DNA from: Alkalicoccus chagannorensis DSM 18086
GTDB taxonomy: Bacteria; Bacillota; Bacilli; Bacillales; Salisediminibacteriaceae
NCBI RefSeq assembly: GCF_000429725.1
Contig: NZ_AUCK01000004.1
Coordinates: 62,001 to 126,000 of the forward strand
DNA length: 64,000 bases
Reading direction: 5' to 3'
How positions within the stretch are numbered: position 1 is the first letter of the stretch; every line of letters begins with the position of its first letter. Below, one piece after another: positions 17,979 through 27,529 of the stretch. The position numbers and the translations under genes are program-made. A model generated the notes under the pieces. It was given only the letters and a program-made list of their open reading frames with translations. It did not search any database and was not told the origin of the DNA.

Positions 17979-18812
17979 TTAATATTTTTCTGTCCAGGCC
18001 TGAGCAGCGTACTTTTCTTCTGCAAGCTGCAGGACTTCTTCTTCCTGTTTTTTATCAGGCGTCCACGTTTTCAACGAGACACCGAGTGCCTCTTCAAATC
18101 CGCGCCGGAAGTGTGCTTTCATCGTTTCCATGTCAGCAAGTTCTTCCATCAGATCCCCGAGCGGCGTTGCTTTTTTATAGAACCCCTGCTGCATTCTGTC
18201 ACGTACTCTCTGATCTGGAAACTGAAACATATCGAAAAGTTTGTCGGCATCGATCGTGCGAATGAGCGAGCCGTGCTGCAGGACAACGCCTTTCTGCCGG
18301 GTCTGAGCACTACCGGCGATTTTCCGGCCTTCGACTACCATCTCGTACCAGGATGGTGCATCAAAACAGACAGCTGAACGTGGATTCTTAAGCGCTTCTT
18401 TTTCCTCCTCTGTTCTTGGAATCGAGAAGTCTGCATCAAGACCGAGGCTGCGGAATCCTTTTAACAATCCTTCGGAGAGCACACGGTACGCTTCCGTTAC
18501 CCCCTGCGGGATGCCGGGATAGCTTTCTTCAACGATGACACTGTAGGTCAGTTCATCCTCGTGCAGCACGGCGCGGCCGCCGGTCGGCCTTCTGACCAGC
18601 CCGGCTTGATGGCGTTTTACTGCTTCCAGATCAATATCCCGGTGAATCCGCTGAAAGTAGCCGAGAGAGAGAGAGGCAGGTGCCCATTCGTAAAAGCGTA
18701 CAACCGGTGGAATTTCTCCATTGCGGTGCCATTCCATTAATTTTTCATCCATGGCCATATTATACTCCGGGCGCTGGGCGCCGGAATCGAGGTAATACCA
18801 TTCTGAAGTCAT
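17979..18812 (-). CDS. lipM: Octanoyltransferase LipM
   Basis: Transfers octanoyl from acyl carrier protein to GcvH, the first step of lipoate assembly in Bacillus. The 277-residue BPL/LPL-fold protein has RRPTGGRAVLH (74-84), the acyl-accepting cysteine in SAVCFDAPSWYEM (C149) and the conserved lysine in GRKIAGSAQ (K164). Three consecutive ATG codons occur; I choose 18812, 7 nt after AGGAG. It lies next to yqhL as in B. subtilis. Its product acts on the glycine-cleavage H protein, and the P and T protein genes are only a kilobase away. Confidence 0.94.
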   Translation of the reverse strand: MTSEWYYLDSGAQRPEYNMAMDEKLMEWHRNGEIPPVVRFYEWAPASLSLGYFQRIHRDIDLEAVKRHQAGLVRRPTGGRAVLHEDELTYSVIVEESYPGIPQGVTEAYRVLSEGLLKGFRSLGLDADFSIPRTEEEKEALKNPRSAVCFDAPSWYEMVVEGRKIAGSAQTRQKGVVLQHGSLIRTIDADKLFDMFQFPDQRVRDRMQQGFYKKATPLGDLMEELADMETMKAHFRRGFEEALGVSLKTWTPDKKQEEEVLQLAEEKYAAQAWTEKY

Positions 18813-18953
18813 CATCATTCTCCTTCCATCAGCTATCATTTTACCTGACAGGTAGACAAAGCGGCAAAAGATAAGCCGCAGAGGATTGCACAATTCATTA
18901 TTAAGGTATATCATTTAAAATGATGCATGTAAATCGAAAAAAGGAGTGTCACG

Positions 18954-19331
18954 ATGAGCTGGTGGATACTTTTGCTATTAACAGCAGCACTGCTTGCCCT
19001 GCTGCTTTTCAGGTTAAAGAAACCGAAGTATTTAAAGACATTAACACAGGAAGAATTTACGAAAAATTACCGCAAGGCACAGCTGCTGGATGTCCGGGAA
19101 GAACGTGAATTCAAAACCGGTCACATTCTCGGTGCACGCAACCTCCCGCTGAGTCAGCTGAAGATGCGCATAGAAGAGATTCGGCCCGACACCCCGGTCT
19201 ATATTTACTGCCAGAACGGATCCCGCTCCATTCAGGCAGCAAAAATTATTCAAAAAAAGCGACAGCCTGAAGAAATTGCCATGCTGAAAGGCGGCTTCAA
19301 AAAATGGAGCGGCAAAATTAAAAAGAAATAA
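18954..19331 (+). CDS. yqhL: Membrane-anchored rhodanese-like protein YqhL
   Basis: A 125-residue protein with an N-terminal membrane anchor (residues 3-19) and a single rhodanese domain (28-122). The domain has LLDVREEREFKTGHILGARNLP and the active-site loop CQNGSRS, where C86 is the sulfur-carrying cysteine. It is a probable cytosol-facing sulfurtransferase whose substrate is unknown. The ATG at 18954 has AAGGAG upstream. It is divergent from lipM with 140 bp between them. Confidence 0.9.
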   Translation: MSWWILLLLTAALLALLLFRLKKPKYLKTLTQEEFTKNYRKAQLLDVREEREFKTGHILGARNLPLSQLKMRIEEIRPDTPVYIYCQNGSRSIQAAKIIQKKRQPEEIAMLKGGFKKWSGKIKKK

Positions 19332-19659
19332 AGGGCTTCACACGACAACCTGCAGCGCGAAGCTTCATTTCCCGTATGCCGGCAGCAGCCGGGCTTCTAT
19401 GTAAGAAAGGCTCCGTTTCCACAGCAGTGGAGGTGAGGACCTCTGGCCAGCACCTGCTTTGTTTTCCGCGGTCATCTCCACACAACGCCGCGCACTTGTA
19501 CCTCCCGGTTGAAATAACGGCTCCTGAAACAGAGATCCTTTTCTTTTGTACCGGTACAGAACGAAGCAAGAGCAGTCGGACGTCTGCTGAGCTGCTGCGG
19601 TGTTTCTCAAGGAACGTGAACAACCCTTCAACGACGAATTCATCCCTGTCAAAGGGAAA
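19332..19659. other. Gene-free stretch between yqhL and the gcv terminator
   Basis: About 330 bp with no frame supported by a ribosome site or a recognisable product. Short inverted segments occur (GGTGAGGACCTC near 19430, TGTACCGGTACA near 19548). Its function is unclear; it may be decayed repeat sequence. Confidence 0.4.
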
Positions 19660-19698
19660 AAGCGCCCAGGGCCGAATAACGGCCCTGGGCGCTTTTTT
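19660..19698. terminator. Strong bidirectional terminator
   Basis: A 14-bp perfect stem AAGCGCCCAGGGCC / GGCCCTGGGCGCTT with TTTTTT on the plus side and TTTTTCCC on the minus side. It lies between the convergent yqhL and gcvPB. Confidence 0.9.
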
Positions 19699-19706
19699 GC
19701 TTACTA

Positions 19707-21176
19707 TCATGTTGTGACAGCTTCTTGTTTCTCGTATCTGAGCACCGGTTTTCGTGCGGCCGTCGTTTCATCAAGACGTCCCAGCACGGTGTGATGAGGT
19801 GCTTCCTGTACAACTTCTGGTGTGTCTTCTGCTTCCTTCGCAATTTGTATCATCGCATCACAAAACTCATCGAGAGTCTCTTTGGATTCGGTTTCCGTCG
19901 GTTCGATCATCAGGCATTCTTCCACGTTGATCGGGAAGTAGATAGTCGGAGGATGATAGCCGAAATCAAGCAGTCGTTTCGCCATGTCCAGTGTGCGGAC
20001 CCCAAGCTTTTTCTGGCGGCTTCCTGAGAGCACGAATTCGTGCTTACAGTGCTGCTTATACGGTGCGTCAAAATACGGCTCCAAACGACGGAGCATGTAA
20101 TTGGCATTCAGCACAGCCTGCCTGGATACCTGCCGCAGCCCTTCCGGTCCCATCGTTCGGATATACGTGTATGCGCGCACGTTTATACCGAAGTTTCCGT
20201 AATAAGGCTTCACCCGGCCAATGCTTGCAGGGAAGTCCCAGTTGAAGAAAAACGTTCCTTCTTTTTCCTGTACTACCGGCGCAGGCAGGTATGGCACGAG
20301 ATCCTGCTTCACTCCTACAGGGCCGGAACCAGGACCTCCCCCGCCGTGCGGAGTGGTGAACGTTTTGTGCAGATTCAGGTGTACAACGTCGAATCCCATA
20401 TCCCCCGGCCGTGTCATGCCGAGAATCGCATTGGAATTCGCTCCATCATAGTACAGTTTTCCACCGGCGCCGTGAATGATATCTGCCATTTCCGTAATCT
20501 GACGCTCAAAAAGACCGAGTGTGTTCGGATTTGTCAGCATCAACGCTGCCGTATCGTCCCCTGTAAGCTCACGAAGATGATCCAGGTCTACAAGTCCTTC
20601 TTCGGTGGAGCGTACGGTCACCGCCTCGAATCCGGCAACGACCGCGGAAGCTGGATTTGTTCCGTGGGCAGAATCCGGAACAATCACTTTTGTTCTTCCA
20701 GTATCCCCATTTGCTTCATGGAAAGCACGGATCAGCATGAGACCCGTCCATTCTCCATGAGCACCAGCAGCCGGTTGAAGTGTGACCTGATCCATTCCTG
20801 TAACGGCTTCAAGCGACCGCTGCAGCTTATACATCAGCTCCAGCGCACCCTGAATCTGTCCTTCCGGCTGATATGGGTGCAGGTGGGCAAACCCTGGGAG
20901 CCTTGCTACGTCTTCATTTACTTTCGGATTGTATTTCATGGTACATGAGCCTAGCGGATAAAAGCCGGAATCGACGCCATGGTTGCGCCGGGAAAGAGCC
21001 GTGTAGTGACGAACGAGCTGAAGTTCGGATACTTGAGGAAGGTCCGCTTTCTTCTTCCGCCGCAGTGCGGCCGGCAGCAGGTCGTCCTTTTTATCGATAT
21101 CGAGCTCCGGAAGGCTGTGACCCCGCCGGCCTTCACGACTGTATTCAAAAATGAGCGGCTGTCCATTGGTTGTCAT
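19707..21176 (-). CDS. gcvPB: Glycine dehydrogenase (decarboxylating) subunit 2
   Basis: C-terminal half of the split P protein of the glycine cleavage system, which carries the pyridoxal phosphate. The 489-residue protein has [29 protein letters not shown] and the PLP-binding [16 protein letters not shown], with K271 as the Schiff-base lysine. The ATG at 21176 follows GGAGG and overlaps the gcvPA stop by 4 nt. It is the last gene of gcvT-gcvPA-gcvPB and ends at a bidirectional terminator. Confidence 0.97.
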   Translation of the reverse strand: MTTNGQPLIFEYSREGRRGHSLPELDIDKKDDLLPAALRRKKKADLPQVSELQLVRHYTALSRRNHGVDSGFYPLGSCTMKYNPKVNEDVARLPGFAHLHPYQPEGQIQGALELMYKLQRSLEAVTGMDQVTLQPAAGAHGEWTGLMLIRAFHEANGDTGRTKVIVPDSAHGTNPASAVVAGFEAVTVRSTEEGLVDLDHLRELTGDDTAALMLTNPNTLGLFERQITEMADIIHGAGGKLYYDGANSNAILGMTRPGDMGFDVVHLNLHKTFTTPHGGGGPGSGPVGVKQDLVPYLPAPVVQEKEGTFFFNWDFPASIGRVKPYYGNFGINVRAYTYIRTMGPEGLRQVSRQAVLNANYMLRRLEPYFDAPYKQHCKHEFVLSGSRQKKLGVRTLDMAKRLLDFGYHPPTIYFPINVEECLMIEPTETESKETLDEFCDAMIQIAKEAEDTPEVVQEAPHHTVLGRLDETTAARKPVLRYEKQEAVTT

Positions 21177-22519
21177 ACAGATTCCTCCAATGCTGATGCG
21201 AATGCATCAATTTCTTCTTTCGTGCGGAGCTCTGTCACCGCAAGGAGCATGTCATGACGACGGTTTTCGTAGAATCGGCCGAGATCCAGCCCTCCGATAA
21301 ATCCTTTTTCCATGAGTCGTTCATTCACTTCTGCAGCCGGTGTATCCAGGCGGACAACAAATTCATTAAAAAACAGTTTGTCCGTTTCTAATTCAAATCC
21401 TGCATCCTGAAGCACACCAGCGGCGTAATGCGCTTTCTGCAGGTTCTGTTCCGCTACTTCTTCGAGTCCATATTTACCGAGGGCGCTCATCGTAATCGAA
21501 GCAGCCAAAGCATTCAGCGCCTGGTTCGAGCAGATATTACTTGTAGCTTTATCGCGTCGGATGTGCTGTTCGCGCGCCTGCAGAGTCAGCACAAAACCAC
21601 GTTCTCCGTTTTCGTCCGTAGTCTGACCCACAAGTCTGCCCGGAACTTTTCTCATTAATTTTTTGGTAACCGCAAAATAACCGCAGTGTGGTCCGCCAAG
21701 CTGTGTAGGAATACCAAACGGCTGTGCATCACCGACAACCACATCTGCCCCGAATTCTCCAGGCGGCTGCAGGATACCAAGACTCAGTGGGTTCGATGAA
21801 ACAATGAAGTGGCTTTTCGACTGATGTGCTGTCGTTTCTGCGCGTTCCAGATCTTCCAGCTGCCCGAAAAAGTTCGGATACTGCATAACAACGCAGGCCG
21901 TATTCTCAGAATATTTCGCTTCCAGATCGTCCATATCGGTAAGCCCGTCTTTCTCCTCTACTTCGATAACGTGCAGATTCTGTCCGGCCGCGTTGGTTTT
22001 CAGCACTTCCAGGGATTCTGGATGGACAGCGCGGGAAACGAGGATCTCTTTTTTCTTGTTCACGCCACAGCTCATCATTGCCGCTTCCGTCAGAGCAGTC
22101 GGACCGTCATACATCGAACTATTGGCTATATCCATTCCTGTCAGCTCACAGATCATCGTCTGAAATTCAAAAATCCCCTGCAGTTCCCCCTGCGAGATTT
22201 CAGGCTGGTACGGCGTGTAGGCAGTGAAGAATTCAGATCGAAGCAGCATATGATTGACGACAGATGGGATATAGTGTTCATACACACCCGCACCAAGGAA
22301 AGATGGATAATCTTTGATATTCACGTTTCTACCTGCAAGACGGTTCATTTCTTTCATCAGTGCTGTTTCGTGCAGGGCTGGTTCGATCTCCAGCTGTCCC
22401 TGGAATTTGACATCATCCGGAACGTCCGCAAACAGATCCTCCAGCTGATCTACGCCAATCGTCTGCAGCATCTCCTGCTGGTCTTCCTCGGTCATAGGGA
22501 GATAGCGGAATTCACTCAT
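21173..22519 (-). CDS. gcvPA: Glycine dehydrogenase (decarboxylating) subunit 1
   Basis: N-terminal half of the split P protein; it pairs with GcvPB to decarboxylate glycine onto the lipoyl arm of GcvH. The 448-residue protein has [66 protein letters not shown] and [15 protein letters not shown], all family signatures. I prefer the ATG at 22519, 9 nt after GAGAGG; an ATG at 22528 abuts that site. It starts 14 nt after the gcvT stop. Confidence 0.96.
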   Translation of the reverse strand: MSEFRYLPMTEEDQQEMLQTIGVDQLEDLFADVPDDVKFQGQLEIEPALHETALMKEMNRLAGRNVNIKDYPSFLGAGVYEHYIPSVVNHMLLRSEFFTAYTPYQPEISQGELQGIFEFQTMICELTGMDIANSSMYDGPTALTEAAMMSCGVNKKKEILVSRAVHPESLEVLKTNAAGQNLHVIEVEEKDGLTDMDDLEAKYSENTACVVMQYPNFFGQLEDLERAETTAHQSKSHFIVSSNPLSLGILQPPGEFGADVVVGDAQPFGIPTQLGGPHCGYFAVTKKLMRKVPGRLVGQTTDENGERGFVLTLQAREQHIRRDKATSNICSNQALNALAASITMSALGKYGLEEVAEQNLQKAHYAAGVLQDAGFELETDKLFFNEFVVRLDTPAAEVNERLMEKGFIGGLDLGRFYENRRHDMLLAVTELRTKEEIDAFASALEESV

Positions 22520-22533
22520 GTTGGTCATCCTCT

Positions 22534-23619
22534 CTATTTATTCCTTTGATAAAACGGGGTAGCTGTTACTACAGCTCGTTTTCTCTTCCCTCGTATTTCC
22601 ACTTCCACCTCGGTTCCCATCTCTTTAAGGCCGCTGTCGATCAGAGCAAGCCCGACGTTCTTCCCAAGCGTTGGAGACTGGGTGCCGGACGTTACAAATC
22701 CGACTGGTTCTCCGTTATGAAAAACGTCGTACCCGTGTCTCGGGATCGCTTTATCAACCATTTCAATACCTGCAAGCTTCCTGGAAGGCCCGTTCTCTTT
22801 TTGTTCACGGAGGACTTCCTCCCCAATAAACGTGATGCCTTTCCCTGGCTTCACGGCGAACCCGATACCGGCTTCAATCGGAGTAATATCCCGGGAGAGC
22901 TCCTGCCCATAGAGAGCAAGGCGCGCCTCAAAGCGGAGCGTATCTCTTGCACCGAGACCGATCGGCCGGGCACCTGCTGCAACGAGCGTTTTCCATAATC
23001 CAGGAGCATCTTCCGGACGACAGTAGATTTCAAACCCATCCTCGCCCGTATACCCCGTTCTCGAAATGAGGACAGACGCGCCGTCCATGTCTACATTGGA
23101 CTGAAAACGAAAAAATCCGATATCCTGAAGGTTCGTCCCGGTCAGCTGCTGCAGTATTTCTTCTGCTTCCGGCCCTTGAACAGCGAGCTGAGCCGTTTCA
23201 TCTGACTCATTTGCGATGTGCACCTGCTCCTCCTTCAAGTTGGAGCGGATCCATTCCTCGTTTTTGGCCGTATTCGCCGCATTAACAATCAGCAGCACAT
23301 CATCATCTGCCGTCTTATACAGCACGAGATCATCCACCGTGCCTCCGTCTTCATAACAGAGCACCGTGTACTGGCACTGACCATGCTTCACTTTAGCGAG
23401 GTCGTTGGTCAACAGCCGCTGCAGAAATGGAATCGTGTCTTCGCCGGTTATGCGTATTTCTCCCATGTGAGATACATCGAACAAGCCGGCTTTCGTTCTG
23501 ACGGCATGGTGTTCTTCTTTAATAGAGCTGAACTGGACTGGAAGGTCCCAACCTCCGAAGTCGATCACCTTTGCTCCATACTGTTCGTACAACGGATGGA
23601 GCGGTGTTTTATTCCCCAT
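22534..23619 (-). CDS. gcvT: Aminomethyltransferase (glycine cleavage T protein)
   Basis: Moves the methylene group of the H-protein-bound aminomethyl to tetrahydrofolate, releasing ammonia. The 361-residue protein has the folate-binding signatures [51 protein letters not shown] and [19 protein letters not shown]. The ATG at 23619 has AGGAGG upstream. It is the first gene of the gcv operon, about 220 nt behind a tandem glycine riboswitch and its terminator. Confidence 0.97.
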   Translation of the reverse strand: MGNKTPLHPLYEQYGAKVIDFGGWDLPVQFSSIKEEHHAVRTKAGLFDVSHMGEIRITGEDTIPFLQRLLTNDLAKVKHGQCQYTVLCYEDGGTVDDLVLYKTADDDVLLIVNAANTAKNEEWIRSNLKEEQVHIANESDETAQLAVQGPEAEEILQQLTGTNLQDIGFFRFQSNVDMDGASVLISRTGYTGEDGFEIYCRPEDAPGLWKTLVAAGARPIGLGARDTLRFEARLALYGQELSRDITPIEAGIGFAVKPGKGITFIGEEVLREQKENGPSRKLAGIEMVDKAIPRHGYDVFHNGEPVGFVTSGTQSPTLGKNVGLALIDSGLKEMGTEVEVEIRGKRKRAVVTATPFYQRNK

Positions 23620-23644
23620 TTTCAGACACCTCCTGAATGATAGA

Positions 23645-23797
23645 ACAGCCGAACAAACGCGCGTTGCGCCTTTTGAATCAGAGCCGCATGCGGAGTTGCA
23701 GCCTGCTCCTGATACGTGTTGATGCTCCAGGCTCTTTTCGCGCAGTGAACGGAGCTGCCGTTTCCTTCAACGAGCCGTTGAACCATTTCCGGCCTGT
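23645..23797. repeat. Degenerate copy of repeat R1 in the gcvT leader
   Basis: GAACAAACGCGCGTTGCGCC followed by TTTTGAATC and CCGCATGCGG resembles the R1 copy at 39886. Further blocks (CGCGCAGTGAACGGAGC) fit its 3' half loosely. It lies between the riboswitch terminator and the gcvT ribosome site, so it is part of the leader mRNA. Confidence 0.4.
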
Positions 23798-23841
23798 AAA
23801 AAAAGACAGGGGCATACGGAAAACATCCGTCTGCCCCTGTC
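23798..23841 (-). terminator. Riboswitch-controlled terminator of the gcv operon
   Basis: Stem GACAGGGGCAGACGGA / TCCGTATGCCCCTGTC followed by seven U residues on the minus strand. It lies directly after the second glycine aptamer and is the likely expression platform. Confidence 0.9.
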
Positions 23842-23842
23842 C

Positions 23843-24003
23843 TGTTACCTGAGAGTTTCCCTAGCCTGCTGGCAGGTTTCCCCATCGGTGTCTGTCTTTT
23901 CAGACTTTCCAGAGATGCGTCGAACAGGAGTCCCTGTACCTGAGAGATTCACGTAATCGCTTGCTCCTTCGGTGACGGCTCAGCCGTGCTCTCCCCCTGC
24001 TGT
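23843..24003 (-). promoter_or_regulatory. Tandem glycine riboswitch
   Basis: On the minus strand the two aptamers show the gcvT-motif blocks GCAGGGGGAGAGC, CACCGAAGGAGCAAGC, GAATCTCTCAGGTACAGGGAC and CTCCTGTTCGACGCATCTCTGG. The second aptamer has ACACCGATGGGGAAACC and GGGAAACTCTCAGGTAACAGGAC. Glycine binding in this class prevents formation of the downstream terminator and switches gcvT-gcvPA-gcvPB on. Both aptamers look intact. Confidence 0.95.
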
Positions 24004-24041
24004 CATTCGCTTTATTCAGCTGCTGATGCGTTTTCATCTAC

Positions 24042-24071
24042 ATCATACCACCTGCAAATTCAGCGCCGCAA
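24042..24071 (-). promoter_or_regulatory. Candidate promoter of the gcv operon
   Basis: TTGCGG (24071-24066), 18 nt, TATGAT (24047-24042) on the minus strand, just after the aroK stop. Transcription would begin about 30 nt before the first glycine aptamer. Confidence 0.5.
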
Positions 24072-24078
24072 GTGTTTT

Positions 24079-24573
24079 TCAGCGGATGAACCGAATGATC
24101 TCATCTGCTGTCTCTCTCGGCGTTCGGTTTTCAGTAGATATGATCACATCTGCTTCTTGATAAAGCGGGAGTCTTCGTTCATAACGTTCCTTGAGGGCTG
24201 TCTGTCCCTCTTTTGTAAGGGGACGGGTTTCATCTCCTTCAATTCGTTGAAATAACGTATCGAAAGGTGCCTCGAGGAAAATAACTGTTCCTGAGGTTTT
24301 CATCTCCATCCTTACATCGGACGTTTCCACGACGCCGCCGCCCGTTGCAATCACATGCGGCTCCGTCCGGAGTTCCCTCACCGCGTCAAGCTCCAGCAGG
24401 CGGAACGCTTCCTCTCCACTCTCCTGAAAGATTGCCGGAATTTCGCGCCCGTCTTTCTTTTCGATATACTGATCCAGATCAATCAATTTACGCCCCAGCT
24501 TTTCAGCCAGCACACCGCCGACGGTTGTTTTCCCGACGCCCATAAAGCCTGTTAAGTAAATCGGTTCTTTCAC
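24079..24573 (-). CDS. aroK: Shikimate kinase
   Basis: Phosphorylates shikimate, the fifth step of the shikimate pathway. The 164-residue P-loop kinase has Walker A GFMGVGKTT (K15), the shikimate-binding Asp in LIDLDQYIE, the ATGGGVV loop and the lid arginine in RPLTKEG. The GTG start at 24573 has GGGGGG 5 nt upstream and directly follows the comGG stop, so it is probably translated as the last gene of the comG operon, as in related bacilli (where yqzE usually intervenes). Confidence 0.94.
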   Translation of the reverse strand: MKEPIYLTGFMGVGKTTVGGVLAEKLGRKLIDLDQYIEKKDGREIPAIFQESGEEAFRLLELDAVRELRTEPHVIATGGGVVETSDVRMEMKTSGTVIFLEAPFDTLFQRIEGDETRPLTKEGQTALKERYERRLPLYQEADVIISTENRTPRETADEIIRFIR

Positions 24574-24574
24574 A

Positions 24575-24946
24575 CTATCCCCCCTTTTTGTCTTCATGCC
24601 ATTCCGTGATCCGTTCTGTTTCCTCATTATATAGAAAAGAGGCTGTCAATGTATAGAGCGGTCCGTCCATTTCCAGTTGAATACGCCACAAGCCATCCGT
24701 CTCCAGAGCGCTGTCAGCGTAAATGGGTCTGCCTTCATATTCCGAAGAAAAACCCGTTTCCCTGTTTTTGATCGCAGAAGCTGCCCCCGCCCATAACAGC
24801 TGCCTCTCAACATAATGTTCCTGGTCATGCTGCTGAAGCTCCACACGATGCTGATGATCTGTCATCAGATACAGCAGCCAGGCACTCAGACAGAATACGA
24901 GCAGCATGACTGACAGCAGAATAAAACCACCCTCTGATCTTCTCAA
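24575..24946 (-). CDS. comGG: Competence pseudopilus protein ComGG
   Basis: Minor component of the DNA-uptake pseudopilus. The 123-residue protein has a hydrophobic N-terminal helix (GGFILLSVMLLVFCLSAWLL, residues 6-25) and a mixed C-terminal domain. The sequence itself is poorly conserved, as usual for ComGG; the assignment is by position after comGF and by shape. It overlaps comGF by 4 nt. Confidence 0.85.
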   Translation of the reverse strand: MRRSEGGFILLSVMLLVFCLSAWLLYLMTDHQHRVELQQHDQEHYVERQLLWAGAASAIKNRETGFSSEYEGRPIYADSALETDGLWRIQLEMDGPLYTLTASFLYNEETERITEWHEDKKGG

Positions 24947-25449
24947 GGCAGTGCCCTCCTTGCCGGAAATCCAATAACGGTTGTGTGAACCGTACCCCCG
25001 GCTGTGATCTCAACTCGAACATCATGCAGCAGGGCCTCATACTGCACAAGGTCCACGTGCTGCAGCACAACTTCATGTCCGGTCTGATTTACACGTCTTC
25101 TGATTTTATCCTGATACATTTCATACGAGATATTGGAGCGGCCGACGCGCATCACGATCGTCCGTCCCTGGTTCATGATGTGAAAAGATGAAGCCTGCTG
25201 AACTTCCGCTTCGAGCTGTCTGGAAAATACCATCATTTCTTTTTCCGAAAATCTCCCTGTATCCGGCCGGCTTTCCACCCAGAAAGTATAGAGTGACACA
25301 AACAAAATCAAAACAACGAACATAACCATGAGAGACGCCATTGCCTCCAGCAGAAGAAAACCACGATTGTTATTCAAAGCGCAGCGGGAGACATCGTTCT
25401 GTCTCTGTTCGTGTACTGGCAAGACAGATTTCCACCACTTCTCCGCCAT
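24943..25449 (-). CDS. comGF: Competence pseudopilin ComGF
   Basis: Minor pseudopilin of the competence apparatus. It has a hydrophobic type-IV-pilin-like N-terminus (NRGFLLLEAMASLMVMFVVL) and a C-terminal domain with SYEMYQDKIRRRVNQTGHEV, which matches B. subtilis ComGF (IRFDIYHSMIRKRV). The start is uncertain: the longest frame opens at 25449, inside comGE. A TTG at 25377, just before NNNRGF, gives a more usual prepilin length. Confidence 0.85.
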   Translation of the reverse strand: MAEKWWKSVLPVHEQRQNDVSRCALNNNRGFLLLEAMASLMVMFVVLILFVSLYTFWVESRPDTGRFSEKEMMVFSRQLEAEVQQASSFHIMNQGRTIVMRVGRSNISYEMYQDKIRRRVNQTGHEVVLQHVDLVQYEALLHDVRVEITAGGTVHTTVIGFPARRALP

Positions 25450-25720
25450 AGCGGGTCACCCCCTGATACGTACCGATGTCTCCGGCAATTTCTCCGGTCA
25501 ACGGCTTGTTTTTCCCCGCTTCTTCATAGAGGATCTGCATCATCTCCCCGTTTTCAGCGTGCCCTTGTTTTTCCTGAAGCAGAAAAACGAAGATACTTAA
25601 GCAGAAGCCGAGAAACAAAAGAAGGATAAAGAGACTTCCGAGCACTTCCAGCATCACGTAGCCTGACTCATGACTCCCGGATGTAGAACCGTCCTCGTCC
25701 GATCTGAAATACGAGCTCAT
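25370..25720 (-). CDS. comGE: Competence pseudopilin ComGE
   Basis: Minor pseudopilin with the N-terminal motif SGYVMLEVLGSLFILLLFLGF (glycine at residue 20 before the hydrophobic helix) and a cysteine-bearing C-terminal part. The frame opens at 25720 inside comGD; a start at the GTG/ATG near residue 22 would remove the prepilin leader and is less likely. It overlaps both neighbours, in the canonical comGC-GD-GE-GF order. Confidence 0.85.
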   Translation of the reverse strand: MSSYFRSDEDGSTSGSHESGYVMLEVLGSLFILLLFLGFCLSIFVFLLQEKQGHAENGEMMQILYEEAGKNKPLTGEIAGDIGTYQGVTRYGGEVVEICLASTRTETERCLPLRFE

Positions 25721-26099
25721 ATTCTCTGCCCCCTGTGCTGATCTTCATCGTTCCAAACTGCGGAATGTTCCCGTTAGACCGAAAGACGACACTCGCTCCG
25801 GACAAGGTGCCCGGCCGGAAGGACATCGGATAGGCCGGATCTCTGGAGAACACAAGCTCATTCTCTATGTAAGCGCTGTAGCTTCCATTCCCATGAAACT
25901 GCACAACCATGTGCTTATGTGTCCGCATCGCTTCCAGCTGCAGCATGTGCAGGTCGTCAAGCAGGACCCGTAGATTGACTTCGGCCTGATTTACATGCAT
26001 GACTTTCTCAGCTGACAGGATTCCTATTCCTGCCGCTGCGGCCGTGATGACCAGCGCGGCCATCACTTCCAGCAGTGCAGCACCTCTGCAGTTACGCAT
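25668..26099 (-). CDS. comGD: Competence pseudopilin ComGD
   Basis: A 143-residue pseudopilin with a prepilin-type N-terminus (CRGAALLEVMAALVITAAAAGIGI, cleavage expected after the glycine at residue 6) and a GspH-like C-terminal part (VVFRSNGNIPQFGTMKIS). Its ATG overlaps the comGC stop (TAATG). It is expected to be processed by ComC and assembled into the DNA-uptake pseudopilus. Confidence 0.9.
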   Translation of the reverse strand: MRNCRGAALLEVMAALVITAAAAGIGILSAEKVMHVNQAEVNLRVLLDDLHMLQLEAMRTHKHMVVQFHGNGSYSAYIENELVFSRDPAYPMSFRPGTLSGASVVFRSNGNIPQFGTMKISTGGREYELVFQIGRGRFYIRES

Positions 26100-26410
26100 T
26101 ACTGCGTTTCCGAGGAGGCATTCAACCCGTTAAGCTGAATGCTTCCTCCATCCGGACAGTCACTGCGGTCGATATAGCCTTCCGTCTTCAGTGTTTCAGT
26201 ACTGTCTGCGAATTGATTATGATCCACGTGATAAGCGAGCGCCTGAGCTTCTACGAGTTCCAGTACAGCTTCACAGCTCTTCGAATTAACGACAGACTGA
26301 TTTTTTGTCAGGTTTGGTATGAAAACAAGAAGCAGGATGGAGATGATCACCATCACCACCATGACTTCAATCAATGTAAATCCCCGCTTGTTTTTTAATA
26401 GATGCCGCAT
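26099..26410 (-). CDS. comGC: Major competence pseudopilin ComGC
   Basis: Main subunit of the transformation pseudopilus. The 103-residue prepilin has the class signature KRGFTLIEVMVVMVIISILLLVFIP (residues 8-32), with cleavage after G10 and the conserved Glu at +5. Two cysteines (residues 46 and 84) can form the ComGC disulfide. The ATG is at 26410. A 96-nt gap separates it from comGB, whereas these genes are adjacent or overlapping in B. subtilis. Confidence 0.95.
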   Translation of the reverse strand: MRHLLKNKRGFTLIEVMVVMVIISILLLVFIPNLTKNQSVVNSKSCEAVLELVEAQALAYHVDHNQFADSTETLKTEGYIDRSDCPDGGSIQLNGLNASSETQ

Positions 26411-26506
26411 GCAACCACTCTTTTCTTTTAGATTTCCGGCAAAAGGATCAGCCGGTACTGCTGAATTCAGGCAGAATCTCCGTCTACATCTGCCGCAGCA
26501 CGATCG

Positions 26507-27529
26507 TCAAATCGACTGCATCATGGAAAACACCGGCAGCATCATCGATAGAAAAAGAACTAACACTACCGCTCCTGCTGCGAGAAAGGCCGCCGGCTGA
26601 ATCATGTTGACCGCATTGGACGTCTGCTCTTTCAGTTTGTTAAACAAGTAGCTGGAGTATGTGCCGATTTCTCTTCCGGTATCTCCCCGGAGCTCGCCAT
26701 ATTCCCATACAGCAGGAAGCTCTTCCAGATACCAGTTTCTCGTACGCAGAACATCGGAGAATTCTTCTCCCTGTTCCAGCCGCTGCTGATAAATCTCTGC
26801 TTCAAGCCGAAAAAAAGCAAGTGATGCCTCTTTTTGTACCGCTTTTAAAGCCTCCTGGAGCGTCAGTCCATTCTGCAGCAGCGGAGACAGCTGAGCAGTG
26901 AAATAATACGTCAGCAGAAGGCGGATATAGCGATGGAGCAGCGGAAGCCGGAAGTAAAGACGATACCGCTCGGCGGGTGATTTGTTTTTCATCCGAAAAT
27001 AAATCATCACAGCCAATGCTGCTGCTGACAGCAGAAATGGAAGCCTGACCCACTCCACGATGAAGATCATCCACCTCGTCACGGCTGGCAGCTCTGTCCC
27101 CAGTGCATCATAAAACTGCTGGAATCTTGGCAGGATCCCCTCCGTGAAAGCAGCTGCCAGCACGACAGCACCGAGGATGAGAAACATGGGGTAATAGAGT
27201 ACCTGCCGCAGCTCCCGCTGCTGCCGGTACTTCTGCTCAAGAAGCCGGCCGGCCTGCTGGATGCTGCTGTAAAACGAGCCGAAAAGCTCCATCATTCTTA
27301 AAAAACTGACTGTCTCCCCGGAAAATCCGGCTTCTACAAGCTGGTCGGACAGCAGCTCACCCTTTTCGAGTTCAGCATAAGCATCATCCAGCCATGCAGC
27401 TGCAGGACCATGATAGAACGTCTGCTGCAGCAGTACAGCCTCTCTCAGTTCATATCCCTGCTCGAGAAGACCTCCCAGCTCAATCAGAAAACGTCCACGC
27501 TCCCCGTCATGCTTGAACGGATTGGTCAT
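26507..27529 (-). CDS. comGB: Competence pilus assembly membrane protein ComGB
   Basis: Inner-membrane platform protein of the competence pseudopilus (GspF/PilC family). The 340-residue protein has two GspF repeats, each ending in hydrophobic segments: around residues 110-130 and 160-180 for the first, and 310-335 for the second. The LSPLLQNGLTLQEALKAV segment is typical. The start overlaps the comGA stop by 4 nt. Confidence 0.93.
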   Translation of the reverse strand: MTNPFKHDGERGRFLIELGGLLEQGYELREAVLLQQTFYHGPAAAWLDDAYAELEKGELLSDQLVEAGFSGETVSFLRMMELFGSFYSSIQQAGRLLEQKYRQQRELRQVLYYPMFLILGAVVLAAAFTEGILPRFQQFYDALGTELPAVTRWMIFIVEWVRLPFLLSAAALAVMIYFRMKNKSPAERYRLYFRLPLLHRYIRLLLTYYFTAQLSPLLQNGLTLQEALKAVQKEASLAFFRLEAEIYQQRLEQGEEFSDVLRTRNWYLEELPAVWEYGELRGDTGREIGTYSSYLFNKLKEQTSNAVNMIQPAAFLAAGAVVLVLFLSMMLPVFSMMQSI

